The position numbers were made by a program, and so were the translations under genes. From assembly GCA_035575235.1 (NCBI GenBank), contig DATLYA010000374.1, positions 1 through 39,937 of the forward strand: DNA of 39,937 bases, written 5' to 3'. Source of the stretch: SYOC01 sp035575235 (GTDB lineage: Bacteria; Desulfobacterota; Binatia; Bin18). How positions within the stretch are numbered: position 1 is the stretch's first letter; each line of letters starts with the position of its first letter. A model generated the notes under the pieces. The model worked only from the letters and a program-made list of their open reading frames with translations. It was not told where the DNA came from and did not search any database. Of this stretch, positions 23,168-31,893 are shown piece by piece.

Positions 23168-24019
23168 TCACCCGCCTCCCTCGCTCATCAGCGAGCGTGC
23201 TTCCCACAACTCGGGAAAGAACTTTTTGTCGATGGTCCCCTTGAGATACGATGCGCCGGCGCTGCCGCCGGTGCCCATACGGGCGCCAATCGTGCGTTCA
23301 ACCATCTGAATATGACGGAGACGCCAACTGACAATGAGCTCATCGAACTCCGTTAAGCGTTCACACACATCGATCCAATCGCGATGGCCCTTTTCGTCAC
23401 GATACAGCGCCACAATGGCCTGAGCTCTCGCCTGGAATTTTTCTGATTCACTTGCATTTTCTTTCAGCGGCGGCGTCGCTCCTAGCGCAGTCAGCGCGGC
23501 AAAAAACACATCGCGCAGCGATGGCTCGTGCAGCCGCCGCTCCAATGCCGCGTGCATCTCTGGTGTGGGTTCGTGCAACCGCAGCATCTTTTCATCCTTG
23601 AGCCCACAAAGGAATTCAATCTCCCGGAACTGTTCCGACTGAAATCCACTGGCCGGCTTCAACAGCCCGCGAAAGGCAAGAAAGTGCGTCGGCAGCATCG
23701 TCTCCAAAATCGTAAACTGCTCGACCAATACGCGGACGACTTCCGTGCAGCGACGCAGTAGGCGCGCGGCTTCGTACACCTCATCGCGCGAGCCCGGATT
23801 CCGCGCAGCAGCTTGGAGGTTCGCCACGACAGCGTCCAGCTCGTGGAGCAGCAGTTTGAACCACAGCTCATATGTCTGGTGGATGATAATAAACAGCAGC
23901 TCGTCGTGATGCGGCGGAGAGGACTGGGGGTGTTGAAGAGAGAGCAATTGTGGAACCTGGAGGTAATCGCTATACGAGAGCGGCGCCGCGCCGGAACGGG
24001 AGGAGGATTCCGTGCTCAT
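23168..24019 (-). CDS. kynA: Tryptophan 2,3-dioxygenase
   Basis: A 283-residue heme dioxygenase that converts L-tryptophan to N-formylkynurenine. The conserved FIIIHQTYELWFKLLLHEL includes substrate-side H47. The heme ligand H236 lies in WRLRHIQMVERTIGARMGTG, followed by the conserved GGSAGASYLK. The ATG at 24019 gives a normal family length; the upstream 70 codons look non-native. It is directly followed by the kynureninase gene and preceded, 176 bp away, by the hybrid kinase gene in the same direction. Confidence 0.93.
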   Translation of the reverse strand: MSTESSSRSGAAPLSYSDYLQVPQLLSLQHPQSSPPHHDELLFIIIHQTYELWFKLLLHELDAVVANLQAAARNPGSRDEVYEAARLLRRCTEVVRVLVEQFTILETMLPTHFLAFRGLLKPASGFQSEQFREIEFLCGLKDEKMLRLHEPTPEMHAALERRLHEPSLRDVFFAALTALGATPPLKENASESEKFQARAQAIVALYRDEKGHRDWIDVCERLTEFDELIVSWRLRHIQMVERTIGARMGTGGSAGASYLKGTIDKKFFPELWEARSLMSEGGG

Positions 24020-24195
24020 GTTTGAATTTAAGCATGGGGAGGATTTCGGGGTCAATGCAGCGCCATGATCGGCCTCTCCTCTTCTATAAAGGCGTCGCTC
24101 CAGCCGGTTGAGGGAGCCGGCGTTGCAAGGCGACTTTGCAAAAGAGCGCCAGGCGTCCAAGAAGTTGACTTCGTTGACATGTCGAACGATCCGGT

Positions 24196-26709
24196 CTAAC
24201 GCCTGCCTCTGGGCGTCTCGGGCGTCCACACCCGAAAGGTCGCGCCGCGCCCCGGCTCGCTTTCAACCGTAATGGTTCCGCCGAGGAGGTTAACGAGCTG
24301 TCGCACGATATAGAGTCCTAGCCCGACTCCTCCATGACGGCGTGTCGCAGAGCTATCCCCCTGCCGCAACAGATCGAAAATTACCGGCAGCACTTCCGGC
24401 GCGATACCAATGCCGGTGTCGGCAACGGTGACCTCCAGTCCTCCATTATGGGAGTGAACGTCTACCGTGATGCTTCCTTGCGCGGTGAACTTGATCGCAT
24501 TATGCAGTAAGTGCTTGATGACAGTCTCTAGCTTTGACCAGTCGGTATGGATGATTGGCAGGTCGGGCGCCACGCGCCACAAGAGGCGCAACCCTCTTTC
24601 ATCACACCGCCGTTCTGTATCCCTGCGGAGCGTTGCCAAAAGTTCAGCGAGCGGTATCGCCTCCACGGTGAGCGCGGTCTGTCCCGCCGCTAGCTGGCTC
24701 GCTTCAAGCGTAGCGGTGAGAATCTCCAGTAAGCACCCAGCGCTCTTGTTCACCTGCCGCAAGGAGTCAATCTGTTCGCGCGAAAGCGGGCCAAAGTCGC
24801 CGTCCAGCAAGAGTTCGGTGTAGCCCATGATAATATTCAGCGGAGTGCGCAATTCATGCGATATGGTCGCCAGGAAGTCCATCTTCAGGCGGTTGGCTTG
24901 TTCCAATTCTTCGACCAGCCGTGCGTTCTCCAGCGCCAGAGAGGCGATGTGGGCAATGCCGCTGGCGAGGCGCTCCTGTGTGGAAGTAAACGGCGCAGTC
25001 CCCTGCCGATACCCGGCGCTTAAGGCGCCAATGAGTTCTTGGCCTCGTCGCAAGGGCGCCCACAACGCTCTGCGTACTCCGACCTGTTGAAGAAAGACCG
25101 CCGGAAGCCATTCTGGATGAGCCGCTGTTACTACCTGCAACACATCGGCGCGCTCAAATCGAGCGGGCAGTTCCGCTATCGCCTCGCGCGATATGCGCGC
25201 CGTCTTTAGCACTGCCCATTGCTCGGGAGCGTCTCCGTAGCTCGCTACCGGCGTGTAGACCTTCTGGTATGGTTGCCAGAAAACGACCTGGGTGCACTCA
25301 CAACCCAACGCTTCGGTGACGAGTTGGCAAAGGCGGGTCAGAATCGTCGAGGTGTTCAGTGAGGAGGTCAACTCCCTGCCTACACGCACGAGCGTCGAAG
25401 AGATGCGTATTTCTTCCTGCAGCGCCTCCTCCCTCAATTTGCGCGCGGTGATATCCGTATGTGACCCGGCCATGCGATAAGGCTTTCCCTGTTCATCCCG
25501 CACGCACACCCCGCGGGCCACGATCCAACGATAAGTTCCATCCTTATGCAACAAGCGGTGTTCAAACTCATAGAGAGGCGTGCGCCCGGCAAAATGGTCT
25601 TGCAACGCCGCTTGTGCACGCTCCCGGTCATCAGGATGGATCCGTTGCTCCCACTCGTCGAAATGGTTGCGAATCTCATGCTCTTCGTACCCGAGCATGC
25701 TTTTCCAGCGCGGCGAGAAATAGACCTCATTGGTAAGGAGATTCCAGTCCCACAGGCCGTCGTTCGCCCCGCGAACAGCCAGGGCATAACGTTCTTCACT
25801 CTGGCGGAGGAGTTCCTCAATTCGTTTACGTTCCGCCTCGTGCTGAAGCCGCTCGGTAATGTCCTCCATCAGGATGACCGCAAACCGAGCCTCATTTCCG
25901 TCTTTCTGGACGAGCGAGACAATCAAGCGGCCCTCAAATACCTCACCATCCTTACGGAGATAGCGGCTCTCTATCTGATACTGCGTCCGCTCTCCGGTAA
26001 GCAAGTCGACAAACAGCTCTACATTTTGGCTGCGATTGTCTGGATGCGTCAATTCGGTGAACACTTTGCCCTGGAGTTCTTCCCGGCTGTACCCAAGCAT
26101 TCGCTGTAGAGCGGCGTTACTTTCGACAATCCGCCCCTCCAAATCGGTGAACCCGATGCCAATGGCGGCGGTCTCAAAGATCGCGCGAAATCGCTCTTCA
26201 CTTGCAAGCAACGCTTGCCCCTGCTCGCTTCGTTCATCTACGTCTACGCTAGGAGCAAGAGCGCCAGGTTCTTCAGTCCTTCCGATGCGACGCTGTTGCA
26301 GAGCTTCCTCCTCTCCGATAGCAGACGCTGACGATGGTGGAGCGAGCAGGCGCTGCCGATAAGCGCTCAGCACCTCGTCGACCTTTGTAAATTCGGTTGA
26401 CTTATCAAAGAATAAGTCTGCTCCTTCCTTGAGACTGCGTTCACGATATTGCGGCTCAGGAGCATTGGTCAGCATGATCGTCAGAGGACGAGGGCGCCGT
26501 TGCTTGATAGCAGAGAGCACATCGAACCCACTGCCTCCGGGCAGCTGGATATCGAGAATAACGGCATCGGGTGAGCAGGTTTGTAAGGCCTCTACCGCCT
26601 CGGGAACGCTGTGAGCTTGTCCGACAACCTCGATACCGCCAAAGTTGGCAAGCAAGGATACTAAGCGGTCGCAAACCGCGGGGGAATCGTCAACAATGAG
26701 TACTTTCAT
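24196..26709 (-). CDS. Hybrid sensor kinase with N-terminal receiver, PAS, GAF and histidine kinase domains
   Basis: An 837-residue cytoplasmic kinase. The N-terminal receiver domain (1-120) has the phospho-acceptor D53 in AVILDIQLPGGSG and K102. Two PAS domains follow (about 165-285 and 300-425), then a GAF domain (about 435-600). The HisKA motif FLATISHELRTPLN has H616, and an ATPase domain follows with NAIKFTAQGS and ADTGIGIAPEV. There is no membrane segment. The ATG at 26709 starts MKVLIVDDSPAV; the upstream extension is non-native. It lies downstream of a two-component pair and upstream of kynA/kynU on the same strand. Confidence 0.9.
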   Translation of the reverse strand: MKVLIVDDSPAVCDRLVSLLANFGGIEVVGQAHSVPEAVEALQTCSPDAVILDIQLPGGSGFDVLSAIKQRRPRPLTIMLTNAPEPQYRERSLKEGADLFFDKSTEFTKVDEVLSAYRQRLLAPPSSASAIGEEEALQQRRIGRTEEPGALAPSVDVDERSEQGQALLASEERFRAIFETAAIGIGFTDLEGRIVESNAALQRMLGYSREELQGKVFTELTHPDNRSQNVELFVDLLTGERTQYQIESRYLRKDGEVFEGRLIVSLVQKDGNEARFAVILMEDITERLQHEAERKRIEELLRQSEERYALAVRGANDGLWDWNLLTNEVYFSPRWKSMLGYEEHEIRNHFDEWEQRIHPDDRERAQAALQDHFAGRTPLYEFEHRLLHKDGTYRWIVARGVCVRDEQGKPYRMAGSHTDITARKLREEALQEEIRISSTLVRVGRELTSSLNTSTILTRLCQLVTEALGCECTQVVFWQPYQKVYTPVASYGDAPEQWAVLKTARISREAIAELPARFERADVLQVVTAAHPEWLPAVFLQQVGVRRALWAPLRRGQELIGALSAGYRQGTAPFTSTQERLASGIAHIASLALENARLVEELEQANRLKMDFLATISHELRTPLNIIMGYTELLLDGDFGPLSREQIDSLRQVNKSAGCLLEILTATLEASQLAAGQTALTVEAIPLAELLATLRRDTERRCDERGLRLLWRVAPDLPIIHTDWSKLETVIKHLLHNAIKFTAQGSITVDVHSHNGGLEVTVADTGIGIAPEVLPVIFDLLRQGDSSATRRHGGVGLGLYIVRQLVNLLGGTITVESEPGRGATFRVWTPETPRGRR

Positions 26710-27064
26710 CGCTTCTCTTTCTGTCAGCTTCTCTGACTGCCTGGCACTATAAAGCGATGAGCCCCTGGTTGGCGATTCGGAAAATGTCTGAATTTTTTGT
26801 AGGAGGCAGCGGGGGATAGATGTCGGTGTTTGTCCTACACGAGGGAACGAATGGGAGAGCGGGGGAATAGGAGAGGGGGAGACTAAACCACAATGCAAAA
26901 GATTGGCGCCCTATATGCACAACACACTAAGTTTTGGGCGCACGGCATGTCTCACCGTAGGGGCGACCGGCCGGTCGCCCCTCCCTTTCCCACGCAAATC
27001 TTTACGGCTATTGATTCCCTCCGCCACGCTACGATTCCCCCATTCGCCCACCCCCTATCCTTCC
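26710..27064. other. 355-bp gap: no gene, holds a GTAG-type palindrome
   Basis: I see no convincing coding region. The gap contains the 28-bp palindrome at 26957-26984. It also has a G-rich/C-rich pair of tracts around 26825-26880 and 27035-27060 that might pair weakly. The hybrid kinase promoter should lie in its left part. Confidence 0.5.
26957..26984. repeat. 28-bp palindrome, intergenic copy (GACCGG type)
   Basis: It begins GTAGGGGCGACCGG and ends CCGGTCGCCCCTCC, a near-perfect inverted repeat. It is the intergenic relative of the copy translated in the cyclase gene at 11790-11817. Confidence 0.9.
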
Positions 27065-27694
27065 TTACTCCACCAGCCGATGCCGTACGGCGTACTGCAT
27101 CAGTTCCGCGTTGTTCTTGAGGTTGAGCTTTTCCAGGATTCGCGTCCGATAGGTGCTGATAGTCTTCACACTCAGTGATAGATTTTCGGCGATTTCCGAC
27201 ACCGTTTTCCCGGTCGCCAAGAAACGGAAGACTTCGTATTCACGATTGGAAAGGGTTTCATGGAGCGGTTGTTCAGGCGCGGCCAGTGCAAAGGCCAGTT
27301 TCTCGGCGAGCGCCGGGCTGACATACTTGCCGCCCTGCAGCACTTTACGGATGGCCGTAATGAGCTCCGTCGGCGCGCTATCCTTGGTCAGATAGCCTGC
27401 CGCTCCGGCTTTTAACGCCCGCACGGCAAATTGCTCCTCAGGATGCATGCTCAGCATAAGCACCGGGAGTTGCGGGCGCTCCCGGAGCAATTCCTTCAGC
27501 ACCTCCAATCCGCTCCGGCCAGGCATAGAGATATCAAGCACCACCACATCCCATTGTGACGTGCGCACCAGGTCAAGCGCCTGTTGCGCCGTTTGCGCCT
27601 CGCCCGCCACGGTCATATCGGGCTCCTCGGCGACGATCTGCTTTAACCCTTGCCGTACGATGGCGTGGTCGTCAGCGATGAGAATCCTGATCAT
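27065..27694 (-). CDS. NarL/LuxR-family response regulator
   Basis: A 209-residue regulator. The receiver domain has acidic residues D8/D9 in LIADDHAIVRQG, the phospho-acceptor D54 in VVLDISMPGRSG and the lysine of GYLTKDSAP. The C-terminal LuxR-type helix-turn-helix reads LSNREYEVFRFLATGKTVSE and NLSLSVKTISTYRTRILEKL. It lies 90 bp downstream of the sensor kinase gene, with a 7-bp array between. The partner kinase has the matching HisKA_3 type. Confidence 0.93.
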   Translation of the reverse strand: MIRILIADDHAIVRQGLKQIVAEEPDMTVAGEAQTAQQALDLVRTSQWDVVVLDISMPGRSGLEVLKELLRERPQLPVLMLSMHPEEQFAVRALKAGAAGYLTKDSAPTELITAIRKVLQGGKYVSPALAEKLAFALAAPEQPLHETLSNREYEVFRFLATGKTVSEIAENLSLSVKTISTYRTRILEKLNLKNNAELMQYAVRHRLVE

Positions 27695-27728
27695 AACCCG
27701 CCCCTGTTCTATTTCCTGCCGCCCGCTT

Positions 27729-27763
27729 CCTGTCCCCTGTTGCCTGTCCCCTGTTGCCTGTCT
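27729..27763. repeat. 7-bp-period array (CCTGTCC/CCTGTTG), five units
   Basis: The units are CCTGTCC, CCTGTTG, CCTGTCC, CCTGTTG and CCTGTCT, an alternating 14-bp pattern. It lies 21 bp downstream of the sensor kinase stop codon (27785), in the gap before the response regulator gene. Confidence 0.9.
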
Positions 27764-27784
27764 CCGGCCGCCGGCTGCTTCTCT

Positions 27785-30346
27785 TCACTTACCCATTGGC
27801 ACGCGCACGGTGACCGTCGTTCCTTCTCTTGCCGTTCCGCTAATCGTTACTTCTCCGTTCACCAGCCGCGCCCGCTCCTGCATCCCCAACAGTCCTAGTG
27901 ATTCCTTGGCCATAATCTCTTCTGTGGTAATGCCTCGCCCATCGTCGTGCACTTCGAGCACCAGGCAGCCGTTGTCTTGCGCCAGGCAGATATCGACCCT
28001 GGCGGCCTGCGCGTGGCGCATCACGTTGGTAAGCGCCTCCTGACAGATACGAAAGATCGTCGTCTCCTGTTCACGGCTTAACGCTAGCTCTTGTAATGCT
28101 GTGCTCAGAACACAGGGAATGTCGGTGCGGGCGTGAAAATCCTGCGCCTGCCACTCTAGCGCCGCCAGCAGTCCCAGATTATCCAGCACCCCTGGCCGTA
28201 ATTCTGAGGCGAGGCGGCGGACGGTGTGGATGGTCTCATCGATCAACTGAGTCATGGCTTGCGTCTTGGTCAGCAATAGCCCGCGCTGCGCCTCATTGCC
28301 CACCTCCGCGAGTCGCCGGTCGAGCCAGGCCAGATCCATTTTCAGGCCGGTGAGCGCCTGGCCTAACTCATCGTGAATCTCCCGCGCCATCCGCGTTCGT
28401 TCTTCTTCACGGATAGAGTGTAAGCGGGACGTCAAGGCGCGGAGTTGCTCAAGGGAAGAGCGGAGTTGCTCCTCTGCTTGCTTACGTTCGGTAATGTCCA
28501 CCGCTGAAGCAACCACGTAGAGCCCTACTCCTTGCTCATCCACGAACAGGGCAAGAGAAGCATCAATGACAAGGGAACGATCCCCGGCGGCGCGTGTGAC
28601 GATGTCAAAACGCACCGCTTCTCCTCTGGCCGCGCGCTGCACGGCGGCGCGGATTCGTTGCCGGATAGATTCGTCATGGGACCACCACAGAGTTTCCTCC
28701 AGCCGTTTCCCCAAGACATCTCCAGGTTCGAGGCCTCCCATTTGCAGCGCAGAGCGGTTTACTTCTAAGACAACGCCCTCGGGGGACAAAAGGCCGACGA
28801 AGATGGTAGGGCCAAGACCGTCCAACAGATTGCGCAGGCGGCGTTCACTCTTCCGGGTCGCCTCTTCCGCCTGCTGGCGTTGCGTGACGTCGAGGACAAA
28901 AGTCAGTAGAGATACAAACGCGCCGGACGCGTCGGATAAGGCGGAAAGGTACCATTCACAGGACAAGACCGCCCCGTTCTTGGTGTAGTTACGGTTGGGG
29001 CAGACATACTGCGATGCGGCGCCGCGGAGAAGCTGCAGCAGCAGTGCATTGACTCGTTCTGCATCGTCCTCATAGACGAACCGCCATTCGCTGGGATGTT
29101 TGCCGATCACCTCCTCGGCTGTCCAGCCAAAGAGCGTCTCTGCCTGTTGTGACCACTGACACACGCGCAGATCCTTATCCCACTCGATCACCGCTAGAGG
29201 AGAGTTTTCGACATGAAGTCGCAACCTTTGATAGGCTTCCCGCAACGCCTGTTCTGACCCTCGAGACTCCTGCTCATGCTGTTCCAGCGCCGCGGCCATG
29301 CGGTCAAAGGCGTCAGCGAGTTGACCGAGCTCCCCAGGCTCGTGCGGTAGACCAGTGCGCGTAGAGAGGTCACCGGCGGCAAGCCGCCGAGTCGCCTGCA
29401 CCAGAGCCCGGATCCGACGCAGGAAGAACGTCTCGCTGCCAATCCAGGCCAGTCCGCTCAGCAGCAGTATGATCAACCCCAAAACCATCACATGGCGTTT
29501 GAAGAGCTGAGAGGCCTGAGCATACACGACCGCAGTGGGAATACCGATCGTCAGGTGCGCCAGCGCCGTTCCATGGGCGCCATGCAACTCCGTAAAGGCG
29601 AACAGACGCGAGACGCCGTCCGGCCCGACCACCTCAGTCGTCCCTTCGCCAGACTCCCTCAGCATGGTCCGGACCAGAGGGGCGTCCGGCAAGGATTTGC
29701 CAAGCCACAACTCCGGGTCAGGATAGCGCGCGAGGATTTTGCCTTGAGAATCAATGACCATGAGTGTGGACCCTACAGGCAACTGCGCCTGAGCGGCAAA
29801 ACGACTGAGCCAGACGAGATCAATCGGAGCGGCAAAAATACTAATTACTTGACTACTCTCATTGATCACCGGATAAGCCGCAACGACCACGGGCTTTCCG
29901 GTAATGGAACCAACTAAATAGTCGCCGAGCACGAAGTCCCGCGTTTCCAGGGCGTAACGAAAAAACGATTGACCGGCCAGATTGACCGGTCCGGTGGTAG
30001 GAACAGCGCTGCAGAGGACCTCGCCGGTGGCCGCAATGACGCCGAAGTTAGCGTAAAGCTGGTACTGTTTCAGCAAAGCCGGGAGCACCGCGTCACAAGC
30101 TGCTTGTTCTCCGTCGCGCACGCCGGGCAGTTGAGCAAGGAGAAACAGCAACTGACGAGTCGTTTCGAGGAGACGCGTTTGGTCAGCGGCGGCCAGTCGC
30201 ACCAACCGCAAAGTGTTTTCTTGCGCTTCGCGACCATCATGCTGCCACCGTTCCGCGTCCGCAAATAATGTCAACCCGACGGGCGGCAAAGCGACAAGCA
30301 ACAACAACCCGAGAAGACGGGCTCGCATGCCGGAGAAACATTTCAT
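27785..30346 (-). CDS. Membrane sensor histidine kinase (Cache-HAMP-PAS-PAS-HisKA_3)
   Basis: An 853-residue kinase. An N-terminal membrane helix (11-28) is followed by an extracytoplasmic Cache-like domain (about 30-280). The second helix is at 287-305 (VLGLIILLLSGLAWIG). A HAMP linker with GDLSTRTGLP follows, then PAS domains at about 375-490 and 500-620. The NarX-type HisKA_3 motif is MAREIHDELGQAL with H658, and the ATPase domain has EALTNVMRHAQAARV. AAGGGAT precedes the ATG. It forms the cognate pair with the response regulator 90 bp downstream. Confidence 0.92.
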   Translation of the reverse strand: MKCFSGMRARLLGLLLLVALPPVGLTLFADAERWQHDGREAQENTLRLVRLAAADQTRLLETTRQLLFLLAQLPGVRDGEQAACDAVLPALLKQYQLYANFGVIAATGEVLCSAVPTTGPVNLAGQSFFRYALETRDFVLGDYLVGSITGKPVVVAAYPVINESSQVISIFAAPIDLVWLSRFAAQAQLPVGSTLMVIDSQGKILARYPDPELWLGKSLPDAPLVRTMLRESGEGTTEVVGPDGVSRLFAFTELHGAHGTALAHLTIGIPTAVVYAQASQLFKRHVMVLGLIILLLSGLAWIGSETFFLRRIRALVQATRRLAAGDLSTRTGLPHEPGELGQLADAFDRMAAALEQHEQESRGSEQALREAYQRLRLHVENSPLAVIEWDKDLRVCQWSQQAETLFGWTAEEVIGKHPSEWRFVYEDDAERVNALLLQLLRGAASQYVCPNRNYTKNGAVLSCEWYLSALSDASGAFVSLLTFVLDVTQRQQAEEATRKSERRLRNLLDGLGPTIFVGLLSPEGVVLEVNRSALQMGGLEPGDVLGKRLEETLWWSHDESIRQRIRAAVQRAARGEAVRFDIVTRAAGDRSLVIDASLALFVDEQGVGLYVVASAVDITERKQAEEQLRSSLEQLRALTSRLHSIREEERTRMAREIHDELGQALTGLKMDLAWLDRRLAEVGNEAQRGLLLTKTQAMTQLIDETIHTVRRLASELRPGVLDNLGLLAALEWQAQDFHARTDIPCVLSTALQELALSREQETTIFRICQEALTNVMRHAQAARVDICLAQDNGCLVLEVHDDGRGITTEEIMAKESLGLLGMQERARLVNGEVTISGTAREGTTVTVRVPMGK

Positions 30347-30683
30347 ATTTTACATCCCTTCGCATGCCGCGCATCGGTTATGAACACAAGACAATGCTCT
30401 CCTTCAATTCCTTCACCGTACTCTTCTATCAGCTAAAAAGTAAAGAGAATCCTCAATCAGATCCCAAAAGACTGGCGCTATCGCCTGGAACAAAACGAAA
30501 GGTCTGAGCGTGAGATTCCGTGCTGCGTTCAGCATGCCTATGCTGAGCGCGCCCTACCGTCGTGGCTGCGTTGACCTGGCGTAATTGATGCAAGGACGTC
30601 CTTCACAACAAGAGTTGCGTAAAGATTGACAAACGATCTGTACAACCTTGCCGGCTTTGCCTACCCTTGCTATCGTACAGTGC
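30347..30683. other. 337-bp divergent intergenic region
   Basis: This is the promoter region between the sensor kinase (minus) and the small gene at 30684 (plus). It contains a short stem-loop TTCAGCAT-GCCT-ATGCTGAG at about 30529-30546 and a TTGACA at about 30625, without a clear -10 partner. I see nothing else in it. Confidence 0.5.
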
Positions 30684-30917
30684 ATGCCGCAGTTTGACGA
30701 AGCATCACCGCCTGATCCTGAAAGCGTACCGACCGATCCGCTAGAACGAGCGGTCTGGTACGGTATTGACCTTACTCTTCTCAAAGAAAACCTGCGACGT
30801 ACGCCGACCGAACGGCTCGAACGCCATCGGCAAGCACTCCTGGCAGCAGAAGCGATGCGGAAGGCCGCCCGTGCACACAGAATTCGCAAGACTGATACAG
30901 ATTCTACACACCGCTAG
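30684..30917 (+). CDS. Small protein paired with a nucleotidyltransferase
   Basis: A 77-residue protein beginning MPQFDEASPPDPESV, with the helical region WYGIDLTLLKENLRRTPTER followed by LERHRQALLAAEAMRKA. The last 47 bases overlap the nucleotidyltransferase gene in another frame, so translation is coupled. I recall similar small proteins with the TPxERLxxxxxALxxxxxxR pattern beside nucleotidyltransferase genes; a role as antitoxin or regulator is possible but unproven. Confidence 0.7.
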   Translation: MPQFDEASPPDPESVPTDPLERAVWYGIDLTLLKENLRRTPTERLERHRQALLAAEAMRKAARAHRIRKTDTDSTHR

Positions 30918-31356
30918 GGTGAAGTTTGTGCTGGTCGGTGGGTTGGCGGCGATCGCTCACGGAGCAGCAACGCTGACCGGCGACGTAGATATTTGCTATG
31001 CGCGTGATAGCGAAAATTTGCAGCGACTGGCTCAAGCACTTGCACCTTTTCATCCGCGACTGCGAGGAGCGCCCCCTGATTTGCCGTTCCGTCTCGACTT
31101 TCCCACGTTACGCGCCGGTCTGAACTTTACGCTGACGACCGATCTCGCTGATCTTGACCTGTTGGGCGAGGTGCTTGGCCTGGGCGCGTACGACGCCGTG
31201 CAGGCGGTAGCAGAAGAAATCGAGGTGTACGGGCTTCCCTGCCTCATACTCACGCTGGAAGGGTTGATTCGCGCTAAGCGAGCGGCTGGCCGACCCAAGG
31301 ATCTCCGTGCACTGCACGAGTTAGAGGCGCTTGTGGCGCTCAAGCAAAAAGGGTAA
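30871..31356 (+). CDS. MNT-type nucleotidyltransferase-fold protein
   Basis: A 161-residue protein from the GTG at 30871. The N-terminal helix leads to FVLVGGLAAIAHGAATLTGD and VDICY, the nucleotidyltransferase core with G23/G24 and the metal-binding D38 and D40. The C-terminal part (LTLEGLIRAKRAAGRPKDLR) matches the helical region of AbiEii/MenT-like and DUF6036-type proteins. It overlaps the preceding small gene by 47 bp. Such proteins often act as toxins that modify tRNA or a partner. It ends 4 bp from the convergent gene. Confidence 0.8.
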   Translation: MHTEFARLIQILHTARVKFVLVGGLAAIAHGAATLTGDVDICYARDSENLQRLAQALAPFHPRLRGAPPDLPFRLDFPTLRAGLNFTLTTDLADLDLLGEVLGLGAYDAVQAVAEEIEVYGLPCLILTLEGLIRAKRAAGRPKDLRALHELEALVALKQKG

Positions 31357-31360
31357 AGAT

Positions 31361-31801
31361 TCACGCCTCGGTAAGCGTATAGAATCCCCGCTTCTTGTAC
31401 GGAAAATCCTCCAGCTCAAAATTGGTAAAGAGATAGGGCAAGCGCGGGTTGAGATAGTAAGCGCGAATCTCGGCGATTAGCCCATCGCGAAAAATGTACC
31501 ATTCCGAGCCGCGCACGAGTTGTGGTTTCTTCTGCCCTACCGGCGTCCAGCGCATGGTCCATTCAATCACTGCTTCGTTGCCCTGCACCAGCGCATGATC
31601 CACTGCCCAAAAGCCGCTCACACGCGGTTGCATCTTGACCCAGTAGGTCGCCAACGCCTCCGCCCCACGAATCGGTTTGTGATGCGTAAAATAATGCACG
31701 ACATCCTCAGTAAAGGTGGACTTAATCAGTTCTGCGTCAGCGGTGTTGCAGCCGTGATAGTAACGGTTGATGGTTGCAATGTACGGATGATCTTGGGACA
31801 T
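31361..31801 (-). CDS. SnoaL/NTF2-like protein
   Basis: A 146-residue single-domain protein of the NTF2-like fold. It starts YIATINRYYHGCNTADAELI, followed by FTEDVVHYFTHHKPIRGAEA, and ends with WYIFRDGLIAEIRAYYLN. The family includes small isomerases, cyclases and binding proteins. Its location just downstream of the HyuB-like gene on the same strand suggests a role in the same pathway. No catalytic residue can be assigned with certainty. Confidence 0.82.
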   Translation of the reverse strand: MSQDHPYIATINRYYHGCNTADAELIKSTFTEDVVHYFTHHKPIRGAEALATYWVKMQPRVSGFWAVDHALVQGNEAVIEWTMRWTPVGQKKPQLVRGSEWYIFRDGLIAEIRAYYLNPRLPYLFTNFELEDFPYKKRGFYTLTEA

Positions 31802-31825
31802 ATGTACTCCTTCTTTTAGAATTTG

Positions 31826-31864
31826 CTCCCCTCACCCTGTCCCGCTCCCGCAAGGGGAGAGGGG
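31826..31864. repeat. Short REP-like hairpin element
   Basis: It reads CTCCCCTCACCCTG, then CTCCCGCAAGGGGAGAGGGG. The inner part CTCCC-GCAA-GGGGAG folds into a hairpin. This type is widely dispersed in bacterial intergenic DNA. Confidence 0.7.
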
Positions 31865-31893
31865 ACCGTCAACCCAACGTATGGGAAAGAAAC

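Noticed and set aside
24196..26898. Longer start for the hybrid kinase
   Set aside because: The receiver domain begins exactly at the Met at 26709, and the upstream 63 codons look like intergenic sequence.
26825..27060. G-rich and C-rich tracts as another heptamer array
   Set aside because: The period is not regular enough to claim.
30625..30683. TTGACA as a promoter for the small gene at 30684
   Set aside because: No -10 box at suitable spacing.
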